DNA of 64,000 bases from Siphonodentalium dalli (GCA_032622095.1 CP136062.1:143858351-143922350); one strand, 5' to 3'. Counted from the stretch's first letter, positions 36,863-51,800 are shown. Notes: generated by a model not told the origin, from the letters alone. Numbers and translations are program-made.

Positions 36863-39800
36863 CTTCAATATATATAGGGAACCAATACGGGAGTAAATAT
36901 GTGACCAGTTATTAGAGGTTTAATGACTAATCTAACAAATTTTAATTGCCGAAAATATGTCAGAGAGGTTTCACTAACATACTATTTATCACAACGACTG
37001 TGGAGATAAATATATTCCCTCGTATTGGTTTGTTTGAAAATGAATGACTTTTAAGACAAGGACGGCCCCGGGAGCGTAAAGTACATCGCCAACCACTCAT
37101 CATGATTTTATCTGCAGCGTAATGCTTTGAGCAATTGTATATAATTATGGTTGTAAACTGTGATGATTAGCATTACTATGAATTTAGTAATACAAATTAC
37201 TTTCGGTGTCATCACAGTCACCAGCAATGTAATCACATTATTTCTATGATTTGACTTTCTATACGCATGTTTATGTTATAGGTGTCATATAAATGTTTCA
37301 GATATTGAACACACACAATTTGATGCTTTGTACGTGTATAGTTCTACGTTTAATTTATAATTACTGTACAAATATATACCCGGGGCTTTGGTACTGTACA
37401 ACTGGTATGCATTTCATGCACACATCATGCGACAGCGTATATATACATGTATCTTCTGCGATATTGACTTCGCTTTAGAAAATCTCAGGTATTATTATCA
37501 TTATTAATATCAGTCTAATGTCTGTTAGATATCTTACACTCACCCGTCAGAGTTGGGGGATATGTTTCTACGACGACAGTTTCGTTAGAGAACGAACTGC
37601 GCAAGTCACCGGTATTGATCGCTTCCACTCCTGGTATATAGGCATGCCCAGTCTCCATCCCCAGATTGTCCAACCTTGCAAAGTTCCGGCCACCCACAAG
37701 CAGCCATGGTGTTGTGTTTCGTTCTCCGCTATCAATTCGACATTGGTAATAATCGATACCGGAGAGATCTGAGATATCCTCCCAAGATACTATGAGGCTG
37801 TCAGTCTCCGCCTGGACATAGGCCATATTAATCTTTGAGTTCCCTGGTTCTGTCCCCTTGGCGAGATCTGTATGCATATTGCTGGCCGACGTCTGAGGAT
37901 ACACATTGATAGAGGTTTTGCTGACGTCAGGCGGTTCGTATGACACCACCAAACCATCGAGCGTGTGCATGCTAACGTACTCTACGTTGTTGACACATTT
38001 TATCGTTGGATAAACCTTAGATCCATGAGACAAGTTAAGTGGTGGAGATTGGAACTCTCCCTTTGCGTTCATGTTTTCCCAAGGGTGGATGTCTTGCGAC
38101 CCATGTTCATGTCCTGTAAAAAAATAGATCAATATACTGGTGACTATAAGATAAGGTCAGATAAACGACCAAAAAGACACAATGACCGTGAGAGTTGGGT
38201 ACCTCACCAAATTGTCAGGCAAACATTTCAAATGATTCACATTATATTATGAACGTTGATCACAACTGAATTTTGATTCCGAAGGCTTAGAAACTCGTGC
38301 GGCTTTACCAGGTATCGCATTGCCTAATTTAGAGGCATATAACCTCTTTGTCGAATGTTCTGCCACCCATTATCCATGCATATACGTGTTTTGTTGATCA
38401 AAAAGAGCATTGCCAGCGCTTTGAATATTTATGGAATAAGATGGCATCTATCTTGTATTTCAAACGTTTACTGTTTACTATCCAACATTTAGTACATATA
38501 TATTTAACTGACCACAAAATAGCACAGCCAATGCTTTCGTATTAATGTTTCGTGAAAAAACATGGCTACAACCATATAATCTGACCAGTTATACACGCAG
38601 TCATCCCTGTTGCTATCAATCTGAAACTGGACTGGAACAGTTATTGTAGCTAATGCTATATATACTCACCAAGCGCTATATAACTTGCGACGATTCTACT
38701 CTCGTCATCAGAACATGTGAACAGAACTCTGACAGTGACCATCGTTGTGTAGTTGGAACTCTCACATCCAGCATCTTGGATACTAATATTTTGCGACGAA
38801 TATTCAATATCGACAGCTGACTCATTGGTTTTGTTGGCACTTGTTTCATTTGTGAACTCAGCTTGACGTGGCAGCGTACCGTTAGATGTAGTGTTGTCGA
38901 AAAATTCGGAACATGCTTTTGTGTAAATCAAGGTAGACTCATTGTAAGAGATCAGAGGAATTGTTTTGTCCACGATGATTGGACCTTGTCTGAACACCGA
39001 CAAAAGACCTGCGAAGTTCTCGATTGACGCGATGACGTACACCGGCGTACCGTGTGGTAAGTTGAACGGTATGACGTGGTGTCCATGGTGATGAATAGAT
39101 GTTAATGGCATTACCTGGTATCCGCCCACTGTCGTTCCAGCTCCTATTTTCACATCACGCACTGAGCTGTCACTATCTGAGACAGAGACCGACACCAGTA
39201 ACTTATCATGTGTGACTTGTTGCGCATTCAACGCTGATGAACTTGCATTTCCATCTATACGAATGCAATTGGATGCAACCACTAATATAGCAGTAGGGTC
39301 GATGCGGCCCTGTATTATTATTTGCAATTCTCGGAGTTCCTGGTGTTCTGTATTCAAAGGTAAACTTGCACGCTGCACACCTTTGTGCGTGCGAACGAAA
39401 TGTAAGTTCGTGTGAGATTCGCTGATCACAACAGATCCGTAGACATGTTCCTCAGCTTCGGCGTTAACAACCAACCGATGTATATTGGCCCCATCACCAA
39501 CATTCGGCTCCGGATAGAAACGAACACGGACTGATGTGTCTTCCGATTCGTTTTCCTCCACAATTAGCGTGATGTTTTCTTCCACATATGACAAGCATAT
39601 GCGAGCTTCCGGAGGAGTGTTGTCAATCGCCAGGAAAGGACTCCGAACAGGTGGTGAGCATAGGCCAGAAGCATCACAGGCTTTTACTACCACAGCCATT
39701 CTGTCGGAGAGACCAAGGGTAATATTGTCTATCGCCAACATTGTTCTTAGACCAACGTCCTGGTAATTTGACGAAAGTTGTTCATCCCCTGAAACCAGAG

Positions 39801-42800
39801 CTACGAAATAGCGAACGATGTGTGAATGACGGTCGTCGAATCCTCGCCATGATGCACCGACATGATCCAACTGGGATTGTGCTTTAATGTTACGGAACGT
39901 CCTCGTGTTGAAGACTTCCCCAACAGATGGCGGCTCGTTATCTATGATGAACCCATCGCTTGTCAACGAAGTAGTCACTCCAACAGTATTGGTTGCCGAT
40001 ACTTTGCAGTAGTACCTCACACCAGGAACCAAATCCGAGGTATTCAATGTGAATGTGGTTTCCAATCCGATATCCATAGGTGGCATAATGTCATCAGCTG
40101 CGAAAGTGAGACATGTGTTTTAAAGTACAACGTGAAAAATTAATGGGTTGTTAAAGACAGCAGTCCCTTATAATAATGCCTACATAATATAGGCGATTAA
40201 TTTCGATACTCTATGCAGCTTTTAAGAGAATGGGGGTCATGTAATTCAAAAAGGTCCACAGAGAGACTATCGGTATGCTAGACAATGTTCGTAGAGGTTT
40301 GTAATGAAAGAGTCAAGCCTCATCTGTTTCTAAATGTGACTGGAGTCATTGTTAATCTAAAATTCATAATAAAGTGCAAATATGCGTTGATATAAGGACA
40401 TACAAACGTCACAAACAGAACCGCAAAGACTGACTGGTGTTTTGCGTGAATTTTTCATCTAGATACATGTATTAGCGATATTAATTAACATCAATCTAAT
40501 GTGTTCTGTGGTTATAGTGTCAGAATCAACATGTATAATTATGCGATACATTTTCTACCAACAAGGCAATCATAGTTGTTAACGAAGAGATAACATACCG
40601 ATTTCTGTCGTCCCACATGAAAGTCTGTACATGTCGATCACACTCTGCTTTTCAGAGAAGACGCTCTTCCAACATATATGTATGTGGTCAGTATTTCTAA
40701 TGTATTCTGTATCAGTAGCGCATTGGTCAACGCTCTCGTGTATACGTGCGCCACGCCGCACAACTGGTGCCGTTGTGTCGATAACCACAGAATTTGACTC
40801 AACGATCTCATATTCGGACTCGGAGAACCATGTCCGGACGCGGAACACATATCTACGCTCATGTGTAAATCGCTTCCCGTCTTTGAAACAATGGCTGATG
40901 TTTAGTTCGCTCCCCGCATCTTGCCAAATACCTTCGACGGTTTCGTCATATATCGATTCCCCATGACTTCCACCTTCCAACCCAATAGTCCATTCGTATC
41001 TTAGCACGGTTGGCACGCCGAGCTGATCCGCCCATAACGCATTGAAACATCTTGTTGATGCCTGTGCACTGATGTTGTTTGAACCAAATCGGAACTGCAC
41101 TAGGAAACTGCCTGACGAATTTCTCTGCCGACACGTCCATGGTGTGTCCACCTCGTGACAAACTGCACCCATGATTGCACACGTACACTCCTTGGTACAG
41201 TAGTGGACTTCGCATGAATGCGTTTCGATGGTCAGGATGCCTGAATCGTCGCCGGTCATTGTTGCTACTGTTGTTACTCTTCTGATGTCACTCATGAGGC
41301 CAACCTCATTTATAGCAGCAACCGTGACAAGGACACTCTGTCCATTAGTTATATTTACGGGAAGTTTTAAGATCACGTTATTCACGGGATCTGCTACGTT
41401 GTTGGTGATGCTGTATGAGTTCAAATGTTCTCGGCCGCTATATGTCTCTCCAACGCTGATAGCAAATTTAACAATCTCGCTCTCCGGATCTGTGAAGTCT
41501 TCCCATGTAATAACCATCGATGCTCCAAGGGCCCCGTTTGTGAAGGTAGTCGGACCAACGATGTTACCCATATGCGGCGGCGTGGAGTCAACTAATAGTG
41601 GAACACTGGATGCAGAAGTACATAGTCCAGCGGCGTTGCAGCTCGTAACTGTGGCTATGTATTTGTCCCCAGAACGAAGTTCGTCTTTATTGAAGAGAAG
41701 CGTGATGTTATCTATGTTTCCGAAAGTTGTACCGTGATTCGCCACGTGGGCGTTATCATAAGTTGCAATACGGATGACGTGTCGGACGACCGGACTTGCG
41801 TTATCAATAAATTTCCATTTTAACATCAATTCAGTGTTGTCGTATTGCAGCGTATATGCTCCATTCGATATAGCATCTGGGTGGATCCAAGTTGGCCTCA
41901 GAATAAGTGCTGGCGATGTCGCATCCACCACGAAGAAGTCTGATGTCGATTCCGTAGTCAGGTCGACGTTGTTGGTCGCGTTCAATGAAGCATATAGTTT
42001 GATTCCGACAGGAATGTTTAATCCTGACCAAAACCGGCTTGTTTGATAAGTCTGAGCTGGTGATGCAATGTCACACGCGTAAGGCTCAGTTCCCAAGCAT
42101 ACATAGAAGGTTTGAATGTCACTTTGTGGATCATGGAATCCTACCCAGTGGATGGCAACGTGGTCCCTAGAAATAATGAACAAACAGTTTGAATTAATCT
42201 TATTCATATTAATATTATCATGTTAATTCATAATTATTACCACTTTATACGGCGTTCTCTAGGCCATTAATATCGTTTTTCCGAGCGTTCCAAATAGTGT
42301 ATTGTTACCAAACACCGGGCCGAGGGTCGATAACGAGAATCTTTGTTCATTATCGGCCCGCGGCCCGGCAACTGACCGGAATTATATCTTGTTTATTGTC
42401 ACGCGAGTTACGTCCTTACCGTGTTTATTTCAAGAAAATGTTTTCCCAGACATTTGTTCTGGTTTTATGATTGGAAATCACGCTATATATGGTTGAAAGA
42501 TTGTCTCAAGCGTATAAGAAATATAGTATTAGTAAGTATATGCATTAATAACGTTAGCTGTCACCCTTTCATCGTTTGTCACTCGATTGGCTTAATTAGA
42601 AGTGGGATGACAGGTGGGAGTTTTTAAATCATCTTGGTAACAAAGACTAATCTCACCCACAGATAGCATCAAAACCATAATATCGTATAACATCACAAAT
42701 CGCTCATTTACTTGCAAATTATCGTTTTGTACCACATAAAATAATTTTTCCTCCACCATCGGTGGAAATATAAATATGATTTCTGTCCTATTTAACAGCT

Positions 42801-45800
42801 GCAGACGTTTGACAAGATATTAGTAGATACATGTACACCAATGATATGTCTGCTTTAATAATATGAAATTGCCAATTTCCTCTATTTTGTTATCATCTGG
42901 CCACAGTAAATAGGACAGTACTTGTATCGAGTCAATCCTTTCATGTATTATCTTTTGCGTTAACGCTCTTAATTCATATTCGGTTAATATGGGAGTAAAC
43001 ACAAGTGTATATACATGACATATTCTTATATTCGGTTGATATATGCATTTAAATGTGTTCAAACGCGAACTAAATACATTGGTTTATGATAAAATCAAAC
43101 ATACAAGATGGTGCACCTCGGGTACTGGTATATCATCACGGTGCTAACTTGAAACATAGACAGGGCGGAATTCAAACTTAAAATAAACAAAGAATAACCC
43201 TACAAAGGTCAAAGGAAACAATGTAATTTGCCTCTCTTTTGACAGCAGTCATGACAGCGAACCTCCATACCATATTTCACTCAGTTGTGACAAACCATGC
43301 TGATGTATCTGGCCGGACAGACACAAAACAAGTATTTTCAGTTGAACAGAGAGGGATAATTCTAGAATGGAAAAGGCTAACAACATCATGTCCCTCTCTT
43401 TTGAAAGCAGCCATGATGGCGAAACTGCGCACACAATTTTCACTCAGATCCGGTAACCCATGGCTGATATATCTATGCCCGGACGGACGGACTGACGGAC
43501 ACAGAGACGGAAAAACTCATTCCAGTATACCCTCCATTTATCTTTGACAAGTGGGGGTATAATAACATCACTTGGACCTGGTGGCGGGGGCATACCCCAT
43601 TCAGACTGGAAATGTTATGTGTAACCCTTTCTATACTAATTGGATTCTCTCAGTCAGTTAAAAAAAGTGTACATTGGAATGGTATATTATTCATGTGTAG
43701 GGATGTTAAAAGTGCAAAAAAAATAGACATGGACTTGTACCTTTGAGCCCAGTATCTCTGATGTTCATCGATCAGACCCATGTTGATTACTCCAGCAATT
43801 GGAGGCGATGAGTCGATAGTTACACCATCTGACGTCATGGTCGTGCAGAGTCCAGCGCCGTTACAGCACTTCACTGTTGTGTAGTACACCACTCCGGTGC
43901 TGAAATGTCCCTTGTACGTATATCCTGGAACAGACAATTATTCTCATGAACACGGGAAATAAATATTGCCAATTCCAGTTAATAAAATGATGCTTCTGTT
44001 TGAGTGTAATCTAAATGATTTTTTTATTATTAATATATTTACGAACTATATGTACTTAAATAGACGTTTACGAACATTAACATGTATGTGTCTGTTTGAA
44101 TATAATATATATTATTTTTTTGTTTTACATATATTAAAAAACTATTGAAACGTTTACACACATTATCGATTTATTAGGAACAGATAAGAGGAAGCGCTCT
44201 TTATCGTTAGGTGTTTAAGGAAACACCGCGATACACATCAAATCCACGATGGGGAATCACGTGGTTTCGATGTTGTTGAGTACCACGCATTCAAAATGGC
44301 AGAGTCGAATGCAAACGCACAAAAACATAATATACGAGGAACTGACACAAAACATCATTTTGAATGTTACGAGCACCTGCTAGTTTATATTTAAAACCTT
44401 ATTTGTTCGGAAATACTCAGTAGTTTTCTATAACATTCTGACCAAAGTTGCCAGTCGGGGGTTCGTGCAGTTCACCAGTCCATACATCTTGGAGAATCCT
44501 TCAACTGACAACTTTGGTCAGAATTCTAGAGCAAACAACTGAGTTTGGACACAAATGAGGTATCAGCTTGTTTGAAAAAATAGTATAGCTTATGCTCCAA
44601 GCTGCCAAAACACTATGTAATAGAGAATTATCAAAGTTTATTATCTTTTTCTTCGTTTCTGGTCGCGTTTGCGGTCTCGTCGGCCAATATGAATGCGTGA
44701 TACTCATCAACTCGAAACCGCGTGATTCCCCACCGTGAAACCATCGCTTAATAATGAATAAAAGGGTCCATATATAGATAAAAATAGACTTACTGTCAGT
44801 TTTGTGTATATTTCGCCATCCCTGTTCGTCACACTCTCCTTTTATTTTACCCAGACAGACGATGTATTCGTAAATTCCTGAATGGGTGTCAGAGCAACCA
44901 CTGATACCAACAATAATCGCGCTATGGTTCTTCTGGTAGTCTACGTCGCCCTGTAACAAAAACCAAACACGCCCTTACTGTAGTTGTGTTCGATGTGTCC
45001 ACAAATTGTTTATGCCAACATTGGGGCATTCCGATTTGAAGCGAACGGAGTACACAAGCTAGAAGTATCTGGAATGTGTTGTTTGGGGTGGGAGGTAACC
45101 CCGGGATGATCGCAAGGACCGAGTGGACCTCCCCTTCACCCCGCATTTTATGACTTTAATTTGTAATAATAAGAAAAGAGACACACATATAGGCTACCGT
45201 GATTAGATTAGAATGATGAATTTTCCTCTTTCTTTTTTTTTGTAGTTGTGCGATTGGTGGTGAGGTGTTGTTGTCAGCTGAAGTTGGTGACATATTTGCT
45301 CTTTCTTTGTACCATTCTTCTTTTGCTTTTATATGTTCATCGAACTTGATATATGTTGCACCGATCGGTCTTTAATTGGACTAGTCTTCGGGACGGTAAT
45401 GGTGGAGTCATCCTCAGTCTGTCCAGCTGCACTTCAAACTGATCGGTGCGGAAGGTGTAATTTCGCTCTTCAGATTGGTGTCTCTGCTTCGGGATAGTCA
45501 ACTCTGTATGTAGCTGAGTGGGAAGAGGGATATAGGCGTCCATCGCGTCGACTATCTGACTCTCCATGTGGACACCATTGTTGTATCCCTGCGACGTGTG
45601 AAGGGTTCTTCATCCTCTTTACGGTCGCATATGTAACCCATGTCTTTGTCCCACGAGCTTGAGACGGTATCGGGCCACAAGGACCTGATAATCCAAAAAC
45701 AAAACAAGCACGCGGGTACATTCACAATGGATAGTCCAGATCAAGCCAGATCCCGTGTGCAGTAGTGTGAGAAAAACGCATAATCAACCGATGTGTGAAC

Positions 45801-48800
45801 CATGTACATGTACGTTTACACTATTGTATATATGAACGATTTGATAGGGGAAACGTCCCTTAGCTAGTGGACACGACGTGGAGATGATGCATCATTGGCA
45901 TCATATTATCTTAGTTGTGGTTCAAAATAAAGACACGTTTGCACTAATCGCGGCTGGTATGACTAAAGTTGTGACTCAATATTCTACTTACATCACTTTC
46001 TCCATCCATATCTAGGACAACTCCGGCGAAGGGTGACGTTCCATCCACACGAAACCCATCTGAATGTCGAGTCATACACAATCCAGCAGCATTTGTTGCC
46101 TGAAAATATCACGCGACATACAGGGTGTCCGAGTTTTACATATACAGTAACTATAACCTCTAAAATGGGAAATGAAAAATGCCAAATCACTTCCCTATAC
46201 TTTCTATATTTCAATATTGATTCATGGTTATAAACTGATAGTTCCGAGCTAAAGGACCAGCCAAGGAGCTTTTGTCAGTAGGAAATAATGTTTCCGGATT
46301 TTTCCGCGAGATAACCTATCTTTTAAAACACTCCACGTGACATATCTCTACTACATGTCCCAGGTGAATACGATTTCTATAGAATACAACATTAGATCAT
46401 CAACCTGAAACACTCTACGTGACATATGTCTACTACATGTCCCAGGTGTTTATCCTACGTTGTTTTTTGATAATATGTAAGTTCAGTCGTGAGTTCATGT
46501 AACTTGTAACATATGTTGTCATTACCAGCGGATATCACCGGACTCGCATGGTCACTTGGCCTACACGTCAGACCGTTTATAAGTTTTATATCCAACGTGT
46601 AGCATACGAAACTTGTGCGAAGATGTATAATCCAATCTTCTGATAACCGTATGAGCGACCATAGATGTGCAGACATATAGTTTCATAGACATTTAGCACA
46701 AATTACATGAACTAACCGTCAAAGTAGCGTAGTACGTGTGTCCGTCGAGGAAACCACCTGGGTTTATGTCGATGGCTCCACCATCAACAAGTTGCTTCGC
46801 AACAACATCATCACTGCCGCGAGATGAACCAATCAATAGCACCATACTATCTACTCCGCTCTCGGTATCAACGACTCCATCCCAGTAAATAGTTATTAGT
46901 GAATTGGCAGCAACAACGCCCAGAGGTCCGACGTTATCCACTAACAGCGACCCGATGGTGGGCGGCGTGGTGTCCACGACGATACCGGGCGATATGACAT
47001 CTGACCATCTGCCAAAGTAATCATATGCTGCGATTGGAGAGAGAATGGTCACATGTTAATATATATAAGCCATTTAGGCTTACAAACGAATCCACGTCCA
47101 CACTCTACACATCACGGAACATAACAACACTCTTAAAAATTTGAAGATATATAAACGTGTCACGTGTTTTATTAAAATCGGTGGTGTTTATAAATATACG
47201 GATTATGTGTTTTTATTTGTAAAATATGAAATCACTAGTGTTTATAATAAAACACTCGACATGTTTTAAACAGTTACATTATTATCTTCGGCAGTGCAGC
47301 ACTGTAACTTAAAATCCGAAAACAATTGTCAAGTCCAATTTATTATTAATTCAACTACAAATTAACTCTAAAATAAATATATATGGTAATAACTTTGCTT
47401 AGACACATATGTATGCCTAATTGCACTTGTTGTGTATGGTATATAAACACTGGCGTTTATATGTTGATGTATATTTAAAAACGCCAGTGTTTATGACTAC
47501 ACGAGAGCGACTTCCCATGCAGGCATGTATCATGCTGTGATTTATCTATCAAATAGTCTGTTGTGTATAATACAATATCATTGATATGGTAGAATTCAAT
47601 TACTTTTGGATGGAATAACATTTGTGATAAGTTACCATGCATGGAAAGCCAGTTAATTTTGGCCTCATTTAAATCACACTCTGCACTGTGTCTGTTTACT
47701 GTATCTATTTGTCTGTGATGTTTAGAACTCAATGTTCAATGAATTCTTCATAGAATAACAGTCTTCTTGGATTTTGTGGTATCGTGAAATTGAGGTAAGT
47801 TTATCTCTATGGTATCAGCAATAAGTAATGCAGATATAATCGATCTATATCGAAATGAAAAGGATATATTGTATATGTGTATATCTCAAACTATCTCAGT
47901 AACGCGTGTATCATTTTGAGTTGCAAGAATATAGAATCCGTTTTGGGGGCTGGTCTCACCAGTGGTAAAACAAAATTTCAAACCTTTATTCTAAAATCAT
48001 TACTGGCCGTATATTATGTATCTGCCTTGCACGTACAGGTTGGTGAATGTCCAAGCTCGCGATTGCATTATGACATTGGTGAGCGATTTTGATTTGCGTC
48101 TCTTACAATGATGGAATTCTCCCATGTATTAATCAATTCAATGTTCCCTGCATTAGTTTTAAGCGGTTTATAATATGATCGCTATATACGGATGATCTAA
48201 GTTGCTGTTTGCTTTTCAGATATTTTCACTAGTGTTTAATTAATTAATTTAAAATCTTCATTTTTTCAGGATTATATATGACAAGACAATATTACAGGGG
48301 TCGGGAAAGTTAAGGAATTTGGCGAGATATTATGCAGTTAGTGTACACAAAGGGAGGACTGGAGGGCCACACGAGTTGTATAACGGCATGAGCTGAGATT
48401 TGAAACCATGATTTAAATATTATGAAGAGCATGCAGAGATAAACTGCAACACAAACTTTCCACAGACATTCCATCAGTGATGTGATGATCAGTCCTCTTG
48501 TACTTAAAACAGAGCCAGAAGATTAAAATATCACCTCTCTCCAAAAACTCGGAGATGGTCCCAAATATGGGATTCAGAGCCAGTATACGGAATATACATG
48601 GATTCTACATGAAACGAAATATAAGATACATGTATATATATAGGAGTTCAACATACAATATGGTCTATACCGTATAACTTTATATACATTATATGGAACT
48701 ACACGCCATTGTATGGAATACACATAAAGAATCACTGGATTATATCAGGATCTATATACACATGATTTATCAGAACATTTTGAATTCACAGCATCATAAT

Positions 48801-51800
48801 TAACCAAATCAAATCGGAAGATATGCAACAATGAGCTAGTTTATAACCTGTCAGCTCTTCAAAAATAATTCTGTCTACATCATATTGTCCACATATCTTT
48901 AAATTCTCTTCTATCTGAAACACTAATATCTAATTCTCCCTTTTTCTCCCACTGATCTGATATTAACTTGTCTAACACCAACTATTATTAATACCAACTC
49001 TCAGTCTCACTTAAACCGTTTATTCCATAAAACTTAATATCGACACACCTATAGAACGAGCCCACTGCGTGAGTTGATGCGAGACAAAAACTAAATAAAC
49101 GCCAACTGTGAACATCAAATTGTCTGAAATACATCGCACTTAATTCAAGCATATACTCACGACGTGGGCTCGGTCACACCGTAATCGGAGACGACACATA
49201 TAAGCTATCAGCTTGCTGTCGAATCCCCTCCATACCATAACTTGTTATTATGTTATAATTACTGTATGAATAATATGTATTGCATACTGTTTACACTAAT
49301 TCACAGCATTGGATTAAAAGAAACCACGTGACTTTAAATATTCTCACAATGGATTTATCAGAAACCACGTGACTTTAAATATTATAATATGGATTTACAA
49401 GAAACCAAAGACTCGTGCCATTATACGATATTTGAGACATTTATGGTTTTTACCCTAATTCCATGACTGGAGCTTCCTGAAATTTTGCGAACACCATATG
49501 CCAATGCATTCTCTTATATATGCGAGTCTCCCATAGAGAGCCTCGCATATATAAGATAATACATTGGCCAATTAATATTGACCTAATTGTAAGCCAATGC
49601 ATTATCTTATATATGCGAGGCTCCCCGTGAGAGACTCGCATAAATAAGAGAATTAATGGCACATGATCTTTAATGCTGCAACAGCGCAGCTCCCGTCATG
49701 AAAGTGTTAAGGAACAAGTTGGATTAAAAAATGACAATTAATAATAATTATAGTCAAACATATAAAATGAATCTCAATCTCGGCGAACAAATCCATCTTT
49801 AATTATAAATGTATATAATATTCTACATAATGCATAATTAAGCTTTCATTCAACGTCGACCAGTTATTTGCATGCACATGGGGATCACATCGAACTACAA
49901 ATGTAGTTCGAAACAACCTAGTTCCACGAGTTTAAGAACATTTTGTCCTCTTATCAGTTTGACGACCAACCGACACACTAGTTAACCAACGAACATTTTG
50001 GAGATGATGTTGAACAATTTGTTGAATTGTACCGAAATTTGTTTTTGAGAATAAAATATTTATAAACACATCGGGTGTTTTATTTTCATAATAATAAACA
50101 CGTCATAGTGTTTATAAAGTGTGTCTGGAAAATAAACACGTTGGCTGTTTATTATAAAACGCCATTCCATGTTTTAATATAAACACTAGTGTTTATTCAT
50201 AATTGGATAGAATGTTTATTATAAAACACTAAGCATGTTTTTATATAAACACTGGTGTTTATTCATAAATAATTACAACTACTTTCGTTTTCGTCGAAAC
50301 GCGGGCATTTGATTGATCGAGAGGCTAGCGCGTGACCTGATCTATCAGTGCATAGACGTTGCAGTAGACGAATCACATCGCGTAGTGACACTTTAAGAAA
50401 AATGGGCGAGTCTATGACCGTCGCCCCACACGACGTCCCCGGATGACGTGAAAGCGCGGAACGAAAAAGAAGTTGATGTCTATATTGCATGTTTCGGCTT
50501 CTTACGGGCATTATACTATACTTATGTCTGTTCATTTCAGCCATATTCATGTCTTTGTAACGCTCGACTGAACACTAAAAGTTCGTGCCGCGTTAATCAT
50601 TTGTCCAATTTTCGAAAGAGCGTCCATGACAACGTGCATAGCTACTGTGAACACACATTATCATGAATCAGAGTGATCAACAGGCTGATGAACATGGATA
50701 ATTTTATTGGAAATAAATAAAATGTGTTACCCGATTACAACCCTATTAACATTTATCTGCTTCATAACAATGGTAATGACATGGTATTTGTCACGAGAAC
50801 ATTAGACGTGATCAGGGTATTTGTTTACAAATTACATCGCCATCGGGCTCTAGCCTAGTGTTAATAATTTACCGGAGATTGCTATCCAATCGCTTCATAT
50901 TCGACTCTGTGTGTGTTGATAATTGTTGGGTTGTTATTGAGTCATTTTAAACGTAAATTGTAGCCTAACAAGTAATTTTTGTTATCATGGATAGTTCATT
51001 GCTGAAAATTGAAGTTGAGGTGTAAATATTTATTTTCTGAAAGTTTGCTTGGTGAAGTTGCTCGCTGACAATTTCGGCCAATTTATTTAGGTTGATGGCA
51101 TATTTGGATGGAGTGTTTTTATATAAACACTGGTGATTTAATTATAAAACACGTGTGTTTTTACTAAAACATATCACATGTCTTATAAGTGTGTCTCTCA
51201 GGTGTTTTTAATTAAACGCGTTTATAGGAAATTATTTCTTACAGTGAACAAGTATATATCATAATGTATGTATTGTGTGTATTTGAGTGGAAATAAAATG
51301 TTATTAAACCAACTGTTATAATCATTAAATATACTGATACTGAAACATTTTTCACACACCGCATGCAAGTGTAGCTAAATATTACCAGGCAGCAGCAATT
51401 GACTTATATATAACGTGAATATACAGACATACCTCTCACTGTTGCATATATTACTCTTCCGTTGTGCAGATTGAGACCCGTGATTAGAGCATGATGAGAC
51501 TGCCCAGCGAATGTTCTGTTCACGACATCTGATGATCCAGGATGAGATCCTGTTGATATAATTAATATGACTATTATGATAATGTTCCGAAAGAACATGT
51601 CTTCCACCTTTTGCACACACCGAATGATCTGCGATTAACATGAACAAAGTCGCTACATGTGCAGCCTAATGTTTACATGTACATGATCGCTTTTTGTTAT
51701 CAAAGTTTTTCATATGTCTATGTACTAGTAATATCAACGAAATGTCCATTAACAGGTACATGTATACGTTTCACAGGACTTCCGTTTAATAAAAATTAAA

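Larger units (their letters stand above)
47028..51432 (-). other. Intron 3 of the FN3 gene, 4.4 kb, repeat-filled
   Basis: From exon 4 towards exon 3 on the plus-strand map it holds the palindrome cluster (47.1-47.5 kb), unremarkable sequence (47.5-49.3 kb), a 40-bp tandem with GAAACCACGTGACTTTAAAT (49320-49385), paired hairpins (49.5 kb), a second palindrome cluster, R1 copy 2, and a third cluster. No additional FN3-like exon was recognised, and the flanking phases already agree. Confidence 0.7.

Noticed and set aside
39212-41737. Plus-strand open frames across FN3 exons
   Set aside because: Antisense shadows of exons 8 and 9.
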